Positions 1 through 11,860 of a DNA stretch of 64,000 nucleotides are shown in pieces. Position numbers and translations under genes: made by a program. The stretch lies in NCBI GenBank assembly GCA_027574665.1, contig CM050654.1:22326222-22390221 (forward strand), read 5' to 3'. How positions within the stretch are numbered: position 1 is the stretch's first letter; the number at the start of each line of letters is the position of its first letter. Under the pieces are notes generated by a model. The model was not told the origin of the DNA and made no database searches. It worked only from the letters and a program-made list of their open reading frames with translations. The stretch is from Rhynochetos jubatus (taxonomy: Eukaryota; Chordata; Aves; Eurypygiformes; Rhynochetidae).

Positions 1-763
1 CAAAAGTTATTGTGCCCTACTTTGAACTATTAAGTCTTGTGTCTTTAAGAACCTGGGCCAGGTTTTCTGCAGCTATAAACTGAACATTACGCATAGGGAG
101 AGGTAATACCTTTCATACAGTGAAGGGGAAAGCAGTTGAGGTTTTGGGCGCAGAAGACGTAGCATCAGCTATGTCACAGATGCAGCAGAGTTAAATGCAG
201 GTTGTGAACAAGAACTGTGGGTTGAATGTAGTTGTGTGAACCAAATAGATCCTTGGAAGAAAAAGAACAAGTGATACTGTGGAGCAGAGAGGTATTAAAG
301 GGAAGACCAGATGAATTCATGCTTTTTTTTCCTTAAATCTCACTATCTAACATTCCCTACAAATTAGCCCACTCTTGCAGCTTCAGACCAACACAGCTGT
401 AGTAACTACTGTTGTACTATAAGCGAGTACAGTGGTGCTGAGGCTGGTGATGCTATAGTTAATCCCATTCTTGGTCCACTCTGAATTTAAACTGATTGTA
501 AAATCTGCAACAGGAATTATTATAGTGAAGTAGTTGTTTTGCTGTGATGAGGGCTTCACTTTTGCAATTCACTAAGTGGAGAGAGGCTGCTGTGTCTTAG
601 TGGACCATCAAAACTGGGCTGGAGAGGAGTGCAGGTGTGCGCATCCCTTCACCTACGTACTGCGCACCACGGGACACCCTTTCTTCATGTGGGATGTTGT
701 GTTTTGCAGTATCTTCTGTGTTAGCGTAATACCATGTCATCTGTTTTTTCTCTTTGTATTCAG
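1..763 (+). other. FASTKD1 intron (5' part of gene off window)
   Basis: No exon was recognised in this stretch. I looked for the FASTKD1 coding segment that should precede the exon at 764 and did not find it, so this is most likely intron. The open frame running through 576-929 is only the real exon at 764 extended upstream into intron. A polypyrimidine tract followed by CAG at 761-763 forms the acceptor of the first visible exon. Confidence 0.6.
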
Positions 764-3700
764 AATGGTTTCTGTTTTAGACAAACACTTGGATAGCTAT
801 CATATATTACACCTGATCAAGTTAACACAGTACTTGGTGATGTTGCGATGCCACAATCTGGAGCTGTTTGCCAAACTGAAAATGTTACTATTAGGGCAAG
901 TGTGTTTTCTTGGAAATGTAGCTATTTAAGTATTAAACAGCTGCCCGCTTAATATTTTAAATAACAAGCTAAGATGTTAAAATCTTTTGTTTCCAGAAAA
1001 TACAAAGAAGTAACAAACTGTTAAAAGTATCTGATTCTATGTAAATCAGAGGATAGGAAGTGGATATTGTCTTGACTGTAGACCCATGTTATCTGCTAAT
1101 AGATACCTTTTAAAAATAGGAGAGGTTTTTTTGCCCCTCACCCTTTGTCCACTGCAATATGATGGCACTAAACAGGAAATTTTGATTGGTATTTTATAGG
1201 AAGGGTAGGTATTAATGTCATCTTTGATGTTTGGAGGAACAAGTCATGAAAAATACATAGTAAGAATGCCCATGGCTGGGACAAATGGGAGTGTGAAGCA
1301 GAAGTACTCTTCTTTTGACTGAAGAACTGTCTAGTTAGTTCTCAGGCTTGTACAGTTGCAACATAGAAAGGGAAAGCATTTCTGGAATTACAGAAGAGCT
1401 CTGCCACACTTGCTTCCACTGCTCAGCCTCTGTAGGAATGCAGTGCCCTGGCTATACATGTTATTTGTGGATGATGCCTTCATGTTCTTCAAGAACCTCA
1501 GAACCTGGAGCTCCCCAGGACAGAAATCACAGAAATTATCCAGGCCCAGAAGCTCACAGACTCTGTCAACCTTCTCTCCTTACTAAGAACTTACGTGTTT
1601 ATCAGCAGCTGTTGAAGCCTTACCAGCTGGCTGAGATGCTCCCTGTCTTTCTTCCCTTTTTCAGTTTTGAATAAATTAGAAGGAAGAAGTTAAGCTCAAT
1701 AAAAAAAGATGGTAGTCACTAACTGTGTGAATTTCTACCAGTCATTAGTGTTCTACACAGTTTATATTTGATATGCAGCTTTTGAATTTTAAAATAGATT
1801 TTGCATGCATGTAATTTATTTGTTTGTTGGAGGTTTTTTAATAACATTTGCACTTTGTCAGTGCTGATGGTCTGTTTTTATTTCTGTCTCTTTTACAGTT
1901 TTTTAAAATCTAGTGTGGTACCAGCTGATACTGCTGCAATAATTCGTGTTCTGGCCATGCTTCCTTCCTCTCAAGTGGAGGGAGTAATTATAAACAAAGC
2001 AGAAGCACTTCTGCCTCAATGCGGTCTCCATCATTTGAATTGCATTGCTACGGCTCTTGTCAAATGGAATCATTATGACCAGTTGCACTGGCAAAACAGT
2101 TCTGAGCTATGTGTAAAGCTTCTGCAAAAACTGAATGGCTGTGGATTTCAGAGGCTTCAGAAAGCCAACAACTTGAATCATCTGTTGGAAGAACTGACAC
2201 ATGTGAATGGAGAGTGGTTTGAAGAAGTCCTCAGTGAGGAGACTATGGCTGTGTGTCAGCGCTTGGTAGACCAAATAACACGGACAAACGTATTACAGTT
2301 GTCTCTCTTTCTCTTAAAAACAAACCACTGTTGTCCTCCGTTACTTGACAGAATAGCTTCTGTGACTGTTGAAAATCTAGACAAGGTATTGCAGCTTTTC
2401 TTTCTGTCTGCTGTGTCAGTTGTTTAGTAAGAAAGGACAGGTTGGTAGTTCATGTGTTTCACAGCACAACCCACACAGTGCTGCAGGTGTTTTCTTCACT
2501 GTACCTGATTTGGATGTCATCTTTTTCTGTGTTCACTTAAGGCTGTTTTGCTTCCATGTATATTATTTTGCACTTCTCTTTAGGTTTCCTTTCTTATTTT
2601 ATTGTTCAGTCAGTCTTAGGTCAACCATAATCCTTTGCATTCAGCTTTACCTGTAACCATCTTAAATAATTTATTTTTTAACCTTTTCCAAATAGTCACA
2701 TCACACAGTGCCTATTTTTACATTACTCGTTCTCATGAGGATTTCCCCAATAGCCTGTCTTTTTGGTCAAAATTACTATGTTTTTGTGCTATCTTTTTTT
2801 TTTTCTTCCTCCTTTTCAGTCTGGTATTGCTATAGAGCTTTTTTTTTATTTTTTTTTTCTATGACAGTTTAGTTTCTTTAAGAGTATTTAATGGGAAACC
2901 TTTTTAAAAGCTTCTTGAAGTCTAAGCATACAAAAACACTTGGATCATCAATTCTGAATGAATTACAAGCCCCTTTTTATTGTAAGCAGTATTAGGATAT
3001 TTGCATTGACTTAATTTAGGATGTCTTTTTTTCCAGATCCACCCCTTTGAAATGTATTTTATTCTCTTCCTTTTCTCTGCTCTTAATTATGACCCTCCTG
3101 CTAATGAAGAGTTCTTTGAACGTTGTATCCATCATCTTACTTCTAACTTGAGTAAGTGCATTACACAAAGGTATTCTGGCACAAAATAAATGAGCATCAA
3201 TGGAAGATATTATTTGTACTGAATAAAAATGTGAACAGAATGGCATTTTTTATGCAAAGAAAAAACTCTGTCTGTATGCTACTACTAATACTCTGCTTCT
3301 GGGGTTAAGCCATGACAAAGATTCAGTGTATGCTTCTGTTGGGTTTCCTAGGTTCATTGCTCCCTTTAAAGAATACTGGTGATCCTGGACTAGCAGGGTA
3401 TCTTGAGCGTAGTAAAAAGCAAGTGAAAATTCTGATTGACTGTGCTGTTATTGGATAGTATTGTGGCATTCCTCAAGGAATCGTCATCTGGGGACAGGAT
3501 ACCTTCTGTGATGTGTCACAAAGAAATGGCTACATTGCAGAGGAAATGTGTAGAGCCTCACAGAACTGAAAATTTGCTGGCTACTGAAATATGTGGAGCT
3601 ACCTTTTTTTTTAAGACTAACTATAGTTTACTCCTGCAAAGACCTGGCAAGTTACCTCACGCCTGGGTGCAGTTAGCAGAGGTAGTCCTTAATCTGCCTG

Positions 3701-6700
3701 CGTGTTCATTTGGTGTGTTATGAGAGAAGCTTGGGTGATTTGGGAAGGCACTGCAAATCCTTTCAACTTCATCATGTGTTAATATGAATTTCTGTTTGGT
3801 TTTTAAAGGTCATTTTGAATGCCACCACTTGGTGCTGCTTGGTTATACTTTGGCAGTGGCTGGGTATTTTCCTTCTGTTCTGGTAGAGAAGATATTTAAT
3901 GTTTCCTTCTTAAGCAAATTGGATGCTCAACTTGAAGGTAAATACCTAGCTTTTTTGAATGTAATTATGTAGCATTTGGCATAAAATGGAATTGTGAACC
4001 TATGTATGGCTTGAGAAGTAGAATCGCTCTTTAAACAATTCAGTTTTACGGAAAGACCCCTCTATTTAGTGTAGTCATTGTCTGAGTGTTAAAAGCGAAG
4101 GAATGAACAGGAATTTGTACATTGTTTTAAAAGAACAGACTTGTATTGCAGATGAGGGAAGCTCGTTTAAAATAAATTTTATAGTCAACTTATTTCACTT
4201 AGTATTTAATAATTTTTCAATTTTATCAGAAATAGAATTACTGGAGTGTGGTGTTTATTACTAGAAATAGTCACAAAGCTCAAGAAACTATGTGGGATTC
4301 TTATCTGCAAGAAATGAGTCCCATCAGTCTCCTCTCTCAGTAAAAGACAGTGTTTGACTGTTTCCGTCCTCTCTACCTGTACATTGTTCACTATCAATGT
4401 ACTGCTGGCATCTTGCCTTCAACCACTTCATTAAAAGATAAATTACAGGAAAGAGTTTAAATTGCCACTTTATTCAGTCTTGCTGTTCTTAATATTGGGC
4501 TAGATGGTTATTTTTCATTTTTTCCTTAGGGATTTTGGGAACCTTTCTAAGATTCTGCAGCATGAATTTTATAAATGCCATAGTATACAGATATTTGCCT
4601 CTCTAGTAAAGAATTCAGAGGTAGCCATTTAATTCAATGTGTTTTAATTTTAACTCAGTCCTGCCTGATACCCTAAAGCAGAGGGTCTGCTTGTGCCTCA
4701 TGAAATTGAACAGAGCAGTCTGTCTGGAATGCCCCGAGTTTCACATCCCTTGGTTTCATGAGCGCTACTGCCAACGTGTCTTTCGTAACAGTAAGTAATT
4801 AGGAGAGGGAAAGCTGCCCTTGTTACTAGCCATAGTCTGTTTTCAACAGTCTGCTGGACGCTGCTGCTGAAACTGTCAGGTTGCCAGCAGCACACAGCAG
4901 AAGCTCAGAAAGGCACACCCCGCTGTCTGCTGAGGATGCTTTCTTGAAAAGTGCAACTGCTTAGTATTGCAACAGATAGCATAGCAGTTTTCCCTGTGAG
5001 AATTAATGTAATAGGGAAGGGCTATTTCTACACCAGACATAAAATTTCCATACACAGAAGCAGTATGTGGCATGGAGGATGGAGAGGCAGGAATAGGATC
5101 ATTGGGATTGTCTGCTGGAGAAGCTGGATCGCTTTGATCTCTGCTTCACTTACAAGACTGAACATTTGACTCAAATTTTTCAAGGTGAGCATTTTTGCTG
5201 CCTCCTTTTGAACTTGCTGCTGTCATCTTCCTCGGAAGAATCAAGGTCCATCAGGGATCAGAGGTGGAGAAATAGGCTAGTGGTCAAGTGTAGCAGCTGA
5301 GATCCTTCAGAATAGTGATCCGTTCAGAAAATCCAGCTGATGCAAACTCAGTATCTCCTCCACTAATTCTCATTCTCCATCAAACTCCGCTGCTTTATCT
5401 CTGAGACTGAAGATGTTTAATGGAGCAAGGTACTGAACACTGCAACAGACAGAAAAGTGACAGGTAGTGGGGTGTGCCTGTGATGATAAGTAAATACTTA
5501 CTTAACTGTCTGAGCACAATTAAAAGCAAACAAAATCCGACAGGTACAATCTGCAACTGAAGTGTTTGTAGTATGTTGATGTGAAAAATCCTGGGATGGG
5601 AAGTCTGGATTTGTAATCTGTGCTTAATAGGCACCTTCCACTTTCCACCCAAAAGATGGTCTCTGAATTATGATGGAATAACACCAGAGATCTGTGGAAA
5701 AGCTTTAATTCAGTAGACTGGCTGTCAAAAATGCAGTGTCACAAAGCGCTGTTTTCAAAACCATGGCTATGGAAGCTTTGATGTATGAATTCTTAATTTT
5801 GTCTCTGTAGGCAGTAGCCGAATAAATCCGCTGCGGCAGCGTGTTCATAGAATGCTGACAGAGATCTTGGGAGGGAGTCATTATGCAAGAATATCTGTTC
5901 TCACACCATACTACTATGAAATAGGTGAGAAGCTACTCCAAGAGATTGTTATGGAGACCTCTGATGGCACTGTTATCACCAAGATGAGGAAGACCCTGGC
6001 CACGTGGCCACAAGATTCTGCAAAGGAAAAAAAATGCTGTATAAAATACGGTTTCTAAAAAGTTCTTTGTTATATAAATAATGTTGGGTATCTCTAATTA
6101 TGCTTATCACTGAGTTTTTCTAGAAGTAAAGACTGTGCAGAACTAATTCTTTCACTGCTTTTGTCAGTAAACAGCTTTGTTGTGTTTTCTCACAGATTTT
6201 GAGTGCATTCTGGATAAAAATAAAAAACCTCTTTCCTATATGGTTCAGAGTATACCTTGGGATGCTGTGGAGGGAATACACTTGAGAGATGACTTCAGGG
6301 ATGAAGGGAGAAGGGCTCTGCCACCAGGAGCTCAGAGGTTAGTACATTGAGTTCTGGCGTATTAGTTCTTCCAATTTTAGATCAGGTTTAGACCAGGTTT
6401 TTTGGCTTATGTCCTCAACAGTTGTTGCAATCCCCAGGCTATTTATTTTTTCTGTTCCTTTTTCCAAAGCCCTAGGACGTTCAGCCTTCCTACATCTGGT
6501 GGGTTGACCCCAGCCTGCAACTAAGCTCCCACCCAGTCTCTCACTCACTCCCCTGCAGTCTGATGGAGGAGAGGATCTGGAGGGCAAAGGCAAGGAAAAA
6601 ACAACTCCAGAGTTGCTATTAAGACAGTTTAGTAAGTGAAGAGAAAGGGGAAAAACCCCAAACAACCCAAAGGCAAAAAGGGAAAAGAAAACAATGCAAA

Positions 6701-8624
6701 TGCAGTTAGTCACCACCAGCAGACTAATGCCAGAGCGTTAGTGCCCCATGTTACTGCTGACCATGATGTTGTTTGGTGTGGAATATCGCTTTGGGCAGTT
6801 GAGGTTCCGGCTATGTCCCCTCCCAACCTCTTGTCAATGCCAGTCTAGACGCTATGGGTGCAGAGAGGGGCACAGAAGACCTTGGTGCTGTGCGAGCACC
6901 CTTCAGCAGTAGGCAGAACACTGGTGTGTTATCAATGCTGTTTTGGTCACAGGTCCAAAACACAGCACCATACAGGCTGCTGTGAAGAAAAGTAGCTCCA
7001 TCCCAGCCAGACTCTGTACACGAGAGTGGACGGGCTGTTCTTGATAGGTGTTTCATGAGACTGGAATACTGTTTTTCTCTTACCTCTTCAAACGTAAGCC
7101 TTGAAAACACTGGTTAGCTGTTTCTGCTATTTAGGCAAAATCGGACACAGGGAAGAAACGCTTTTTCTAAATCATGTGAAGTTCAAGTGTGTCAAGATAG
7201 ATATGAAGAACACGTTTTGTCTAGTTTCAGGGAGTTGTTTACTTTTCTGTGAACTGTCAGGTTATCTAGTAGTAGCCTTGCTGCAACTGTCAGTACTGAA
7301 CTAGAGAACTAGAATCTCTTGTTGGAGAACTAGAACACTTCTCCCTGTTCAGGTAGGACCTGAAAGTCAATGCACATTTTCTGTTGTTTGCAGAATTGCT
7401 TTGGAATTTCTTGATTCAAAAGCTTTCAGCAAAGGTTCACATCACCTGAAAGGAGAACCTGCAGTGAAAAAAAGACACCTGGAAATGCTGGGGTACCAGG
7501 TAGTTCAGGTGAGTAGTCAGGAATATTCTCTGTCCTTTCTGAGTTGTGTGAAGAATGCAGATTGATACATTTACCTCACAACAGATTTAAAGATAATTTT
7601 AATAGTTATTGCTCTCTACTGGGTGAGAACAATTTTTGTACCTGCTGGAAAATTCCAAGCTGTTCTCCAGATTGTGTAAGGATTTCATAGAACTTGCACC
7701 TTCTCTGAAAGTGGCTGCAGCAAAACTGAAGTGGTAAGTTCTCACTCTTGCCTTACTGCAAGCAAACTAGCAATCCCACCACAGCCTGGGCAAAGAAGTG
7801 AAATGAGAGTTTAGGTTCAGTTCACCAAATATTTCTACACTAGAATAAGATTGAACATGCCCTGCTTGAGTGATGGAGACAGTTACAGCAGCTGCAGGAT
7901 GGGCTACGGATGCTGGCTGGCTGCTGCAGTGACAGCGCTGTGGCAGGGAAGACTGATGGCCAGGGGTACTTCACATAGAATTATGTGAATTAGAAACAGT
8001 TGGGTAATGGAGGCTCACCAATGCAGATTCTCCTGTATATGTAGTTACTCACCTGCTCTAATTTTAGCTAGAACCCTTCTTTAAGGTAGTGTTCAGCTGT
8101 TTTTTAACAGGATAATCGTCCTTTCTCATACTGCCCTGAAAGTGAACGTTGTGCTACTGATCCATCGTTCCAGTTTGGTACATTAACATTACACACTGTA
8201 GTGACCTGGGATTTTTCTCTCGATTTGGGTTTCAAAAGGCGGGAGATGGTGTAGTGGAGTTGTCATAGCCTGTATGGCATGGGCACCGGATTAACATCTC
8301 TGCAACTGTGCTGCTTTTTGGAAGCAAACTGAGTGTACGTACAGGAAGAAGAATGTTACATTGAGAAATTCATCTTTTCAGTGTTGCAATAAGCCTAGCT
8401 TTTGGAAGGATGCACACAGGTGACAGAATATCTTCAGGTGGAGAACAACATGTATCAGAGCGCCTTTTCTTTGCTGTAAGATGGTGCGTGGCTTATACCA
8501 GTGTTAACACCCAGTGTGTGTGACTGTTCTACAGATTCCTCACTTTGAATGGAATTCTATGGTTCTGTCAACAAAAGGTGAGCAGCTAGAATATCTGAGA
8601 AGGCACCTCTATGGAGCACAGTGA
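764..8624 (+). CDS. FASTKD1: FASTKD1, 3' half (FAST kinase domain-containing protein 1)
   Basis: FASTKD1 is a mitochondrial-matrix RNA-binding protein of the FASTK family, linked to control of ND3 mRNA level. Nine exons are visible: 764-895, 1899-2385, 3037-3151, 3809-3937, 4659-4790, 5811-5924, 6196-6337, 7394-7508 and 8535-8624. Phases match at every join and give about 485 codons ending in TGA, roughly the C-terminal 57% of the 847-residue human protein. The central exons carry the FAST_1/FAST_2 region (for example VCLECPEFHIPWF and SVLTPYYYEI). The last two exons form the RAP domain (IALEFLDSKAF, KKRHLEMLGYQVVQ, FEWNSMVLS). The initiator and mitochondrial targeting peptide are outside the window. 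The first visible intron uses a GC donor. The gene converges on KLHL41, as in human. Confidence 0.95.
1899..2385 (+). CDS. FASTKD1: FASTKD1 large internal exon
   Basis: This is the longest FASTKD1 exon in the window: 487 bp, entry phase 2 and exit phase 0. Its acceptor is TTTTACAG and its donor AAG|GTATTG. The product resembles the helical-repeat stretch before the FAST domains, with motifs such as LLPQCGLHHLN, LLQKL and LLDRIASV that match the human protein closely. The open frame continues into both flanking introns by chance, so the raw ORF overstates the exon. Confidence 0.9.
6497..7020. mobile_element. Solo LTR (endogenous retrovirus), degraded copy
   Basis: This 524-bp block in the FASTKD1 intron between 6337 and 7394 begins TGGTGGGTTGACCCCAGC and ends in TACA. 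It shares its start, an internal run (ATCAATGCTGTTTTGG next to TCCAAAACACAGCACCATAC) and its terminal CATCCCAGCC with the second copy at 59463-60041, in the same orientation relative to the plus strand. No internal retroviral genes and no clear target-site duplication are seen, so it is an old solo LTR. The polarity of the LTR itself was not determined. Confidence 0.75.
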
Positions 8625-8671
8625 TGTCAGACGCAGTTGGCGGAACGTTTTATACAAACACTTTATGTACC

Positions 8672-8928
8672 ATTAAACTTCTTGTAAAGCTGGAATACGT
8701 AGTTTCAGAAATCTCTTTATCTGTGAGTCGACTGGACCAGGGCTTGCCACGGGGCATCAGATGTCAGGAGATCTAATCCTCAGTTTGTTAGGGATTGCAA
8801 AAGGCAGGGCACCGTGAGCCATGAAGATGTGATAGGAATGTTTAAAATCTCCTGTTATGTGGAAGTTATTCTTTAAGTACATAGTCTGTGACAGTTTTGC
8901 CATAAAATTACATTATCTCCTAAATAAA
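8672..8928 (+). terminator. FASTKD1 polyadenylation signals
   Basis: ATTAAA at 8672-8677 lies 48 nt after the FASTKD1 stop, and a canonical AATAAA is at 8923-8928. Either could define the 3' end, giving a 3' UTR of about 70 or 320 nt. The call rests on position and hexamer only. Confidence 0.5.
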
Positions 8929-10977
8929 CAGCACAGAGGCTTAGTCAGACATAAAACTGTCCAAGGAAAAAGCTGGAAATACCCTTGACTGTGAGAGAGG
9001 AGGCAGCAGGTCTGCTGAAAACTGTGCCTGTCCTCCAGCAAGTGACAGAATGAGCAATAGGGATCAGACCGTGTCTGCGCTGTGAAACCAAGAAGCCGAA
9101 ATGCAGAGTTACTAAGAATAGGACTGCTCTTCCAGCCGTTCTGTCTCCGTCTTCCAGAACAGAGGTACTGTGGGTGACGGTGTGCCGTGAGGAACCTCCA
9201 GCTGCTCTTCCTATCCTGTGGAAGAAGTATGGCTTCAGCCTTCTGGAACTTAGACTAGTTCTAGAGGTCTGACAACCACCCAGACCCTTGAAACACCTGT
9301 GCTCCAGTGCAGCTTGGGAGGGATACCTGCAAGACTTACACAAGATGAGGAGAAAATAATGCTTATGTCAGACACCGGCATTTAGTAGCAACTGAATAGA
9401 TAATCCCTGATACTTATTGTTAGGGCATTATGCACTGGACTAGCCCTTGCTGATAGAAATAAAATCAGACAAACCATCTAACCTGCCTGTTAAGACAGTG
9501 TACAAAAGAGCAAAATTAGGCTGCACATTGAAACCAAGAGTCCAGGCCAAGAAAAGTCTTCAGAGACTGACAACCACCTTGGTCACTGGTGGTGAAAAAC
9601 ATTTCTCACGTTTCAGAACCATCTGCTGGTTACCAGGCTTCCTGTGATCATGCTCAGGCAGGGAGTGTGGCAGGAGGCACAAGATGCTGAGATGTAGAAG
9701 GAAAAAGGGGGTTAACCAGGAGAATGTTCACGGTAGAGCGGTCATACTTCCGCACATCAGCCCGTTTTCGGAGGCAGCCGTGTTGTGGCTGCAGCTGCCA
9801 TTACCTCCTGGCGACTGCTAGCCGTGCCCATCTCTTTCACACACACGTGTGTGTGTTTTCTCGCCTTTTTACTCGCAGCAACAGACATTCTTTTTACCAC
9901 TTCCTTTGAAGCCTGGCAGAGGTCAGCAACTGCATTTCTGAACTGACCGGTATGACTGAAAATACTAGTGGATAGCTGTCTGCTTATGGCATCAAACGGC
10001 CAAGGGCTCCAAGACGCGGAAGAGGAGTGCCTTGAGGCAATGCCATTGAAGACACTGCGCAGAAAGCCTACATGCATTTTGCATGTTGTGGAGAATGGGC
10101 AAGGCAGTCATAAATTGAGGTCAGGATCTCAGAAGATGGGCTACAAGTCAGAGGGCTCTTGCATGGCCCTGCTTCTGTACAGAGGGCCTCCACGTAGCCA
10201 CCCTGGAGTGTAAGAAAGGTGGCAGTGGCTGTAGCAGCAGTGGTCAGTCATGTGCTTGAGCTGAACCCTGGGGTTTTTCGGGTATCCAGCAGTCACTGGG
10301 CTGAGCCAGGATCTTCAGGTAAGGTGTGGATCAAGTTACGAGTATTCACAATGGGAAGAGGATTAAAACTTCCTGTGAGTGAATTCAGAAAGGGCATCTA
10401 AGAAAAGCAAACTATGAGTGTTTCAGTAAAGTGTGCTGCTTTGGATCCTTTGCAGTCACTCTTTCCAAATTAAATCAGCAAGTGTTAGAGCAGATGGGCT
10501 GGTGTAAATCAGTGATTTAAGTGGAGCCACTGAAAAAACGCTACAGACAGCTGAAGATACGGGTACTGAAGGGGAAGATAGAAACGATGTCCCACAGATT
10601 AAGTACCGGTGTACAGTAACGCACTGAAATGAGCCATGGTGGCTGTGCCTTTGCCGTGTTCCCCTCGGTTGCCCACAAAAGCAAGGGGTCATTGGATAGT
10701 TGGAATGGCTGTTAGTCAGGCGCGGTGGGCTGCTTTTCCAGTTTTCCTGCTACGTCAGTTGTAACTGCGTTTGGATTTATGGCATCCTTTCTGACACCCT
10801 CTGTATTCAGTGGAGAAATCCTTCGAAGAGGGACTCTGTAGAAACGGTGGGCACATTCTGCTTTAAGAAAAGCGAGTGCTTTCTTCTGGGCAAAGGCTGT
10901 ACTAACAAATCTGTGTTGTGTTGATAAGACAGTGATGATGATCACTAAAAGAGACACCATCAAGTGATACGTTTATA
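8929..10977. other. Intergenic, FASTKD1-KLHL41, nothing recognised
   Basis: About 2 kb lies between the FASTKD1 poly(A) signals and the KLHL41 3' UTR. Only short open frames without recognisable domains occur. A small ACACACGTGTGTGTG palindrome lies near 9839-9856. I see no RNA gene or transposon that I can name. Confidence 0.5.
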
Positions 10978-11032
10978 GTTTTAAAAACAAAGTTTAATTG
11001 TTAAAAGTTTCAACATCAAAATGCATCAACAT

Positions 11033-11860
11033 TTTATTAGATGAAGAGTCCTCGCGGCTGTAGGTATCTGCAGATGATCAGTTCTTCTAGGACGTTTTCA
11101 TGAATGCTTGTTAATGGTCTCAGATCTCTGAGAAAAACTTCCATAAATACTGGTATTGGAAATAAATATAAAAGCATATAAAAGTGGAAAATCCTTGTTA
11201 CCAGAAGCCTAAACATAGTAGGTGAAACAGTAGAGCTATTAACCTCGTGAACTTCTCTCTCCTTCCCCGCATTTGGCTAATGGTACAGCTGTGGCCAAGG
11301 TTGGCATGTCTTAGGCCACTTGGGTTTTCAATATACACTTCAATTCCAGGCTGAATTATTTTTAGAAGGCTCTAATGAAAATATTTTCAAGATACAGCTG
11401 AAAATTGCAGGATTTACATACATTGCTGAAGGGGAAAATCAGGCTGTACAAACAGCCAGTTAGAATAAAACTGGCTACCTGCTAGTGTGTTCAACTTAGC
11501 ACTTAATTCACGGGCACTCTTTGGAGGATAAGCCACCACTAGCCTGGATTGTGTGAGTGTGAGGAAGTCTAACTAGTTTTAGTGGCAATTTCACCGAGTG
11601 AGAAATGGAGTTCTCTGAAATCTTCATTTGTTCTAATCGATGTTAATTAGAATTCTTCAGGATTGGCAAAAATTCTGTTGCTGGGTAGCTAGTAAATATC
11701 TTAAGGCTCGGGCAGAGAGACGAAGTGTTGAACAGTTAACAGGGTAATGAGTATGCTGCTACAGAACTCTGTACAGTACAACTTGGGGACATTTTCATGC
11801 AACAAAACCAGAAAAGCCTATCGAAACTCCCTCACCCCATCACATTTTCCAGCATTTTAT
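11033..11860 (-). other. Probable KLHL41 3' UTR and poly(A) signal
   Basis: The region follows the KLHL41 stop codon on the minus strand. An AATAAA on the minus strand lies at 11033-11038 and would give a 3' UTR of about 0.85 kb. Another AATAAA, at 11856-11861, overlaps the stop codon itself and is probably too close to be used. The extent is inferred from the hexamers only. Confidence 0.45.

Noticed and set aside
576..929. 117-codon frame with apparent start at 576
   Set aside because: Only 764-895 is coding (FASTKD1 exon). The rest is intron read-through on both sides.
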